Shown here one piece after another: positions 29,979 to 33,503 of a stretch of 33,503 nucleotides of DNA. A program made the position numbers and the translations under genes. The stretch's first letter is position 1. The number at the start of each line of letters is the position of its first letter. Source of the stretch: Streptococcus pseudopneumoniae. Its GTDB lineage: Bacteria; Bacillota; Bacilli; Lactobacillales; Streptococcaceae. Under the pieces are notes generated by a model that was not told the origin of the DNA, made no database searches, and saw nothing but the letters and a program-made list of their open reading frames with translations. The DNA lies in assembly GCF_001074825.1 (NCBI RefSeq), contig NZ_JUPG01000148.1:1-33503 (forward strand), in the 5' to 3' direction.

Positions 29979-30602
29979 CTAAAGTTGAGCGATAACTTCC
30001 TCAGTTGTCAAAACTTGGTTGGCAATGTAGCCGTAGTTTGTCAGTGCAGCTTGGTAGGCTTCTTCACCTGGAGCACCGACAGCATCGTTAACAACAATGA
30101 CATTGTAGCCTAATTCTATGAGTTCACGCATGTGTGAATCCACGCAGAGATTAGCATTCATACCAGCCAAGATGACGGTGTCGATACCATTTTTGCGGAG
30201 TTGAAGGTTAAGGTCGTTGCTTTCTGGGCCAAAGATTTTATGTCCGTTGACAACAATAGTATCTTCATCCAAAAATGGTTTAATCTCTTCAATCATATCT
30301 GCTCCAGAGCCTTCTGGAATTGCTGAATATTGACTATCACGCCAAAACATTTCGTTTTCAATCATCATCGTTTCACCAGCAGCTTTAAATTGCCACTTGT
30401 GATCGTGTGGATAGAAGTAGTGCGGTGAGATAAAACGCTTGTAGCCACGCTCTTTAGCAAGAGCGAAAAGCTTTGTCAGATTTTCAATAGTATTAACTTT
30501 TTCAAGAACGTCTTTAGTTGCTCCGAATCCTTTACCAGTATGTTTTAGGAATTCAACTTGTGGGTCTGTGATAACAAATGCGACATTTTTCTGATTGAAC
30601 AT
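29979..30602 (-). CDS. Cysteine hydrolase of the isochorismatase superfamily
   Basis: A 207-residue alpha/beta hydrolase with the family triad Asp13 (VITDPQVEF), Lys122 (VVNGHKIFGP) and nucleophile Cys153 (AGMNANLCVDSHMREL). The cis-peptide region NANLC is as expected. Relatives hydrolyse isochorismate, nicotinamide, N-carbamoyl or hydrazide bonds; the nicotinamidase metal motif is not clear, so substrate remains open. AGGAGGAACCTC precedes the ATG. It is divergent from a TetR regulator and shares an intergenic region with an ACCG-TT-CGGT element, so it is probably the regulator's target. Confidence 0.88.
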   Translation of the reverse strand: MFNQKNVAFVITDPQVEFLKHTGKGFGATKDVLEKVNTIENLTKLFALAKERGYKRFISPHYFYPHDHKWQFKAAGETMMIENEMFWRDSQYSAIPEGSGADMIEEIKPFLDEDTIVVNGHKIFGPESNDLNLQLRKNGIDTVILAGMNANLCVDSHMRELIELGYNVIVVNDAVGAPGEEAYQAALTNYGYIANQVLTTEEVIAQL

Positions 30603-30695
30603 GAGGTTCCTCCTAATATGATTTGATTAACAGCCAATAGGAATTTAGACTGTTAGTTTGATGATTTTCCAAATGGTAGTTTTAGTTATATACTG

Positions 30696-30705
30696 ACCGT
30701 TCGGT
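30696..30705. promoter_or_regulatory. Putative TetR-family operator between the hydrolase and regulator genes
   Basis: ACCG-TT-CGGT (30696-30705) is an inverted repeat of the type bound by many TetR-family repressors. Directly beside it (30709-30716) is ATTATAAT, which provides a -10-like TATAAT on both strands. A repressor here would cover the start of leftward transcription. Confidence 0.6.
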
Positions 30706-30804
30706 ACAATTATAATAACATCTAAAATTGAATTTGTAAATCAATTTGCTCAGAACAAAAATTTTAATGATAAAACAGTGGCAAAAGGTGGTGGTTTCAA
30801 TTGT

Positions 30805-30833
30805 TTGGTCTCAGACTCTGAATCTGCTATAAT
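30805..30833 (+). promoter_or_regulatory. Promoter of the TetR gene
   Basis: TTGGTC (30805-30810), a 17-base spacer and TATAAT (30828-30833), with TGC before the -10 as an extended element. AGAGGTGAG follows at 30845-30853. Confidence 0.7.
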
Positions 30834-30855
30834 AGGAAAAAAGAGAGGTGAGCAG

Positions 30856-31416
30856 ATGAGCGTTAAAGAGCGTATTTTACAAAGTGCTGAGGAATTGATT
30901 TATCAGAAGGGTTATGTGGCCACCTCCATCAGTGACATCATGGAGGCAGCTGATGTTGGCAAGGGGCAGCTTTATTATTATTTCACATCTAAGAAGGAAA
31001 TTGGTTTGACGGTCATTCAAGATATTTTAGCAAATTGGCGAAAAGAGCTTTTTGAAGATATTTTTGAAGCAGACAAGTCTGACAGTGACAAGTTTTCGGA
31101 TATGATTGACTGGGTTTATCAATTTCATGAAAGTCAGACGGTCTTTTATGGTTGCCCAATTGGTAATCTGATTGTGGAATTGTCCACAGAAGATGAGAAC
31201 TTCCGCTGTCCTCTCAATGATTTTATGACCCAGTGGACAGAGAAGTTAGCCAGCCTCTTGCAAGACCTGCATGCTGACTGGTCAGAAGAGCGGGCACATT
31301 TGCAGGCCCGTCAAGTCATCTCCAGTATTCAAGGAAGCATTGTCATTCTCAAAGTCAGCCAAGACATCCAAGTTTTGGAAAATAATATGACGGATTTGAA
31401 AAAGAATTATTGTTAA
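30856..31416 (+). CDS. TetR/AcrR family transcriptional regulator
   Basis: A 186-residue regulator. The N-terminal helix-turn-helix region is SVKERILQSAEELIYQKGYVATSISDIMEAADVGKGQLYYYFTSKKEI (about 2-48), a clear TetR signature. The C-terminal ligand domain carries VFYGCPIGNLIVELSTEDENFRC, similar to TetR proteins that respond to reactive electrophiles through Cys; this functional link is inference. The frame opens 26 codons earlier at a GTG, but that would overlap the promoter, and AGAGGTGAGCAG directly precedes ATG 30856. It is divergent from the cysteine hydrolase. Confidence 0.9.
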   Translation: MSVKERILQSAEELIYQKGYVATSISDIMEAADVGKGQLYYYFTSKKEIGLTVIQDILANWRKELFEDIFEADKSDSDKFSDMIDWVYQFHESQTVFYGCPIGNLIVELSTEDENFRCPLNDFMTQWTEKLASLLQDLHADWSEERAHLQARQVISSIQGSIVILKVSQDIQVLENNMTDLKKNYC

Positions 31417-31473
31417 TTTTTAGCCGAAGAATTAAAAGTATGTTAATTTATGGATTGTGGTTAAGAGGTAAGA

Positions 31474-32227
31474 ATGACAACAGATATTAAAACTGAAATT
31501 GGTCATAGAGTAAGACAGGAACGTGAACGTCACAAATTGACGAGAGAAGAGGTCTGTGGACAGAATCTGACTTAATAATCAAACAGCTGATGCGTACTGA
31601 GCTTGGGCAATCCTTGCCAACAATTACTAAGTTACAATATTTATCTAAGCGATTAGAAGTTCCGATAGATACTTTTCTTGAAAATAAAGAACTAGCTCTT
31701 CCTGAGGAAGAGTTGCTGAGTCTAGACTTGATTGAAAGAATATTAGACTTGATAAGAACAGGGACAGGTAGTTTCGCTGAAGATATTTTTGATGATTATT
31801 TTAAGCAAGTTTACACATTCAATGATTTACTATTAATTGATTATTTTGCTATGCAATGTCAAGACTTGATTTATAGAAGAGAGCATTAGATAATTTTCGG
31901 ATTAAGTTGTTGAAACAGCAATTAGTTAGTGATGAAATGTATAATGTAGAGCTACTATCAGTTCTTTGTGCCATAGCGGGTGTTTATGTTGTTCATAATG
32001 ACTATAAGCATATGATATCTCTAGTAAAAAAGATGAATGAAATTTTATCAGTAACAATGTTGCAAGTCTATAAACCTGGAATTTCAGTATTTGAAGCTAA
32101 GTGCTATCTTTATTTTGAAAATGATAAAAATAAAGCAAAGGAACTTTATCACTCAGCAACTATACTAGCTGAACAATTTGATGATAAAGTATTTGATAAA
32201 AAATCCAGCCATCTGATGGATGACTGA
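31474..32227 (+). pseudogene. Broken HTH regulator of the XRE/PlcR-like (Rgg/TprA) type
   Basis: ATG 31474, preceded by AAGAGGTAAGA, opens MTTDIKTEIGHRVRQERERHKLTREEVCG. The frame then shifts and stops at 31573-31575. In another frame it goes on as ESDLIIKQLMRTELGQSLPTITKLQYLSKRLEVPIDTFLEN and further to 31889. A third frame continues ALDNFRIKLLKQQLVSDEMYN to TGA 32225-32227. Each break fits a two-base insertion: CA after GGA near 31562-31563, and GA in the GAGAG run near 31878-31884. Together the pieces give about 250 residues: an XRE helix-turn-helix, then a TPR-like helical domain as in peptide-sensing PlcR/Rgg regulators. The C-terminus looks truncated beside a BOX-like remnant. No peptide gene is visible next to it. 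Confidence 0.85.
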
Positions 32228-32228
32228 A

Positions 32229-32248
32229 TTTGATTTTCGAAGAGTATA
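32229..32248 (-). repeat. Possible remnant of a BOX element (boxA end)
   Basis: Read on the minus strand, ATACTCTTCGAAAATCAAA resembles the boxA end of the pneumococcal BOX repeat family (from memory). Only about 20 bases match and no boxB or boxC follows. It lies directly after the stop codon of the broken regulator. Confidence 0.4.
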
Positions 32249-32263
32249 AAATCTTTTTACTAT

Positions 32264-33322
32264 CTAGGCTTCTGAGATATCGTTTTCGATAATGACCTTA
32301 ATGGCATGGTGGTCTGCTGCCTTGCTGAAGACTTCGTAGGCTTTTTCAATTTCACTGAGTTTGAAATAGTGAGTTACCAATTTTTCTGGTTCAATCTTAT
32401 GACTTTCAAGTGCTTTCAACAATTGTGGAGTTGTATTTGTAGATGCCAAACCAGTTGTTACATTGATGTTGCGAATCCAAAGTTTGTCCAAATCGAATTC
32501 AACTGGTTTACCATGTACACCACAGTTGGCAACTGTTCCGTCTACACCGATAATCTTTTGACAGAAGTCAAATGTTGCAGGAATACCAACAGCTTCGATA
32601 GCAACATCTACACCACGACCATCTGTCAAATCATAAATTTCCTTAATGGCTTTTTCAGGGTCTGAAGAATTAACCTTATGAGTCGCACCAAATGATAAAG
32701 CAGTTTCCAAGCGGTTATCGTCTAAGTCCACCATAATCAATTTAGCTGGTGAATAGAATTGAGCTGTTAAAAGAGCAGCCAATCCAACTGGACCTGAACC
32801 AATAATGGCTACGCTACAACCAGGTTCTACTTTCCCTTTCAAGACACCAATTTCATATCCAGTAGGCAGAATGTCTGATAGCATAACCAAAGTTTCATCT
32901 GACAAATCTTCTGGAGTGTGGTAAAGAGTGTTATCTGCATGAGGGACACGTAGGTACTCAGCCTGCGTACCATCAATCAAGTGACCAAAAATCCATCCTC
33001 CCTCATCCTCACAGTGGGCATAAATCCCTTTTTTACAGTAGTAACATTTACCACAGGCACAGACACAAGAAATCAAGACCTTGTCACCTTTTTTGAAGTT
33101 AGAAACTCCTTCTCCAACTTTTTCAACAATCCCAATCCCTTCGTGACCAAGAATGGTACCACTTTGGCAAGCAGGAACATCCCCTTTAATGATATGGAGG
33201 TCTGTCCCACAGATAGTTGTTTTAACGATACGAACGATAGCGTCTGTTGGCTTGCGAAGAACTGGTTTTTCGACATCGACAAAAGAAGCAAGTCCTGGTT
33301 TTACATAAGTATAGGCTTTCAT
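32264..33322 (-). CDS. Zinc-dependent alcohol dehydrogenase (MDR superfamily)
   Basis: A 352-residue medium-chain dehydrogenase. Catalytic zinc ligands are likely Cys38 (ICGTD) and His60-Glu61 (LGHEG). The structural zinc site is Cys90, Cys93, Cys96 and Cys104 (CxxCxxCx7C). The Rossmann motif is AIIGSGPVGLAAL, followed by the acidic MVDLDDNRL that favours NAD over NADP. Substrate specificity, whether ethanol, butanediol or longer alcohols, is not evident. CGGAGGAGTGCTTT precedes the ATG. Its promoter region contains a near-perfect cre-like sequence. It faces the broken regulator tail to tail. Confidence 0.93.
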   Translation of the reverse strand: MKAYTYVKPGLASFVDVEKPVLRKPTDAIVRIVKTTICGTDLHIIKGDVPACQSGTILGHEGIGIVEKVGEGVSNFKKGDKVLISCVCACGKCYYCKKGIYAHCEDEGGWIFGHLIDGTQAEYLRVPHADNTLYHTPEDLSDETLVMLSDILPTGYEIGVLKGKVEPGCSVAIIGSGPVGLAALLTAQFYSPAKLIMVDLDDNRLETALSFGATHKVNSSDPEKAIKEIYDLTDGRGVDVAIEAVGIPATFDFCQKIIGVDGTVANCGVHGKPVEFDLDKLWIRNINVTTGLASTNTTPQLLKALESHKIEPEKLVTHYFKLSEIEKAYEVFSKAADHHAIKVIIENDISEA

Positions 33323-33365
33323 AAAGCACTCCTCCGTTTTTTATTTGTACTATTTATAATGTAAT

Positions 33366-33380
33366 TGTAAGCCTTTTCAT
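33366..33380. promoter_or_regulatory. cre-like site upstream of the zinc alcohol dehydrogenase
   Basis: Read on the minus strand, ATGAAAAGGCTTACA matches WTGWAARCGYTTWCW at 14 of 15 positions, with G for the central C. It lies at the -35 position of a possible promoter with TATAAA at 33358-33353. Confidence 0.5.
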
Positions 33381-33444
33381 TTGTTTCTTCAATCTTTTTT
33401 GTGATTTTTTTAACTTTTTTGTTTACCAGTAAAGTACCATACAT

Positions 33445-33475
33445 AAAAAAGCAGAAGCTAGTCTCTAACTTCTGC
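33445..33475 (-). terminator. Terminator of the gene beyond the right edge
   Basis: GCAGAAG and CTTCTGC (about 33451-33475) form a seven-base stem with an 11-base loop; on the minus strand TTTTTT follows. It lies just after the probable stop codon at 33484-33486. Confidence 0.8.
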
Positions 33476-33483
33476 CTTCTCTC

Positions 33484-33503
33484 TTATGCTTGATAACGTT
33501 TCA
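33484..33503 (-). CDS. C-terminal tail of the next minus-strand gene, possibly nagA
   Basis: On the minus strand the last bases read as KRYQA followed by TAA at 33486-33484, directly before the terminator. In pneumococcus the gene next to this dehydrogenase is nagA (N-acetylglucosamine-6-phosphate deacetylase), from memory. Five residues are too few to prove identity or even frame; the position of the terminator supports a gene end here. Confidence 0.35.

Noticed and set aside
32306..33364. Two plus-strand frames (119 and 127 codons) opposite the zinc alcohol dehydrogenase
   Set aside because: Shadows of the dehydrogenase, without start signals; Phe/Asn/Thr-rich composition typical of antisense translation.
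1..33503. CRISPR array, tRNA, rRNA, insertion sequence, prophage or toxin-antitoxin genes
   Set aside because: I looked for regular direct repeats, cloverleaf arms, transposase or integrase motifs and small paired frames, and found none that could be supported.

Overview
The window looks like a chromosomal segment of a mitis-group Streptococcus (S. pneumoniae, S. pseudopneumoniae or S. mitis). It is AT-rich, has strong GGAGG ribosome binding sites, and the gene order nusG-secE-rpmG, pbp2a, gapA, adhE, tkt, ula, jag-yidC-rnpA, ackA, comG, adh is the one I remember from the pneumococcal chromosome. I had no database, so species assignment and all comparisons with named genomes are recollection. 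Almost every gene is on the minus strand. The exceptions are a pseudouridine synthase (3458-4357), a TetR regulator (30856-31416) and a broken regulator (31474-32227).

Region 1 (1-5500): the first 24 codons of the competence sigma factor ComX at the left edge, then nusG, secE and the L33 gene rpmG. Next come class A penicillin-binding protein 2a, divergent from an RluA-family pseudouridine synthase, and gapA. Region 2 (5500-12000): the aldehyde-alcohol dehydrogenase adhE with a Rex-like operator in its promoter, a membrane-anchored MORN-repeat protein overlapping a low-molecular-weight tyrosine phosphatase, yajC, and transketolase. Region 3 (12000-19860): a complete L-ascorbate utilisation locus. 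UlaABC import and phosphorylate ascorbate, UlaG opens the lactone, UlaD decarboxylates, UlaE and UlaF epimerise to D-xylulose 5-phosphate, and the adjacent transketolase can take that product on. The PRD-type regulator lies between the ulaA operon and ulaG. The ulaA and ulaG promoters share a 38-bp motif placed exactly 25 bp upstream of each -10 box.

Region 4 (19860-24120): a conserved hypothetical gene, the jag-yidC-rnpA operon with a TTG start for rnpA, and acetate kinase with a cre-like site at its promoter. Region 5 (24120-29500): two methyltransferases and the late-competence operon comGA-comGG, headed by a cin-box-like TGCGAATA. Four overlapping pseudopilin reading frames lie inside it. 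The window therefore holds both the start of comX and one of the operons ComX controls. Region 6 (29500-33503): a DUF1033 protein, then what looks like an accessory insertion: a cysteine hydrolase, a divergent TetR regulator with an ACCG-TT-CGGT operator between them, a twice-frameshifted HTH regulator, and a short BOX-like remnant. It ends with a zinc alcohol dehydrogenase and what may be the last residues of nagA.

I found no tRNA, rRNA, CRISPR array, insertion sequence or phage gene. The observations most worth following up are the paired ula activator motifs, the Rex half-site array upstream of adhE, the apparently leaderless divergent pair pbp2a and rluD-like, the regular overlaps in comGC-comGF, and the decayed regulator island.
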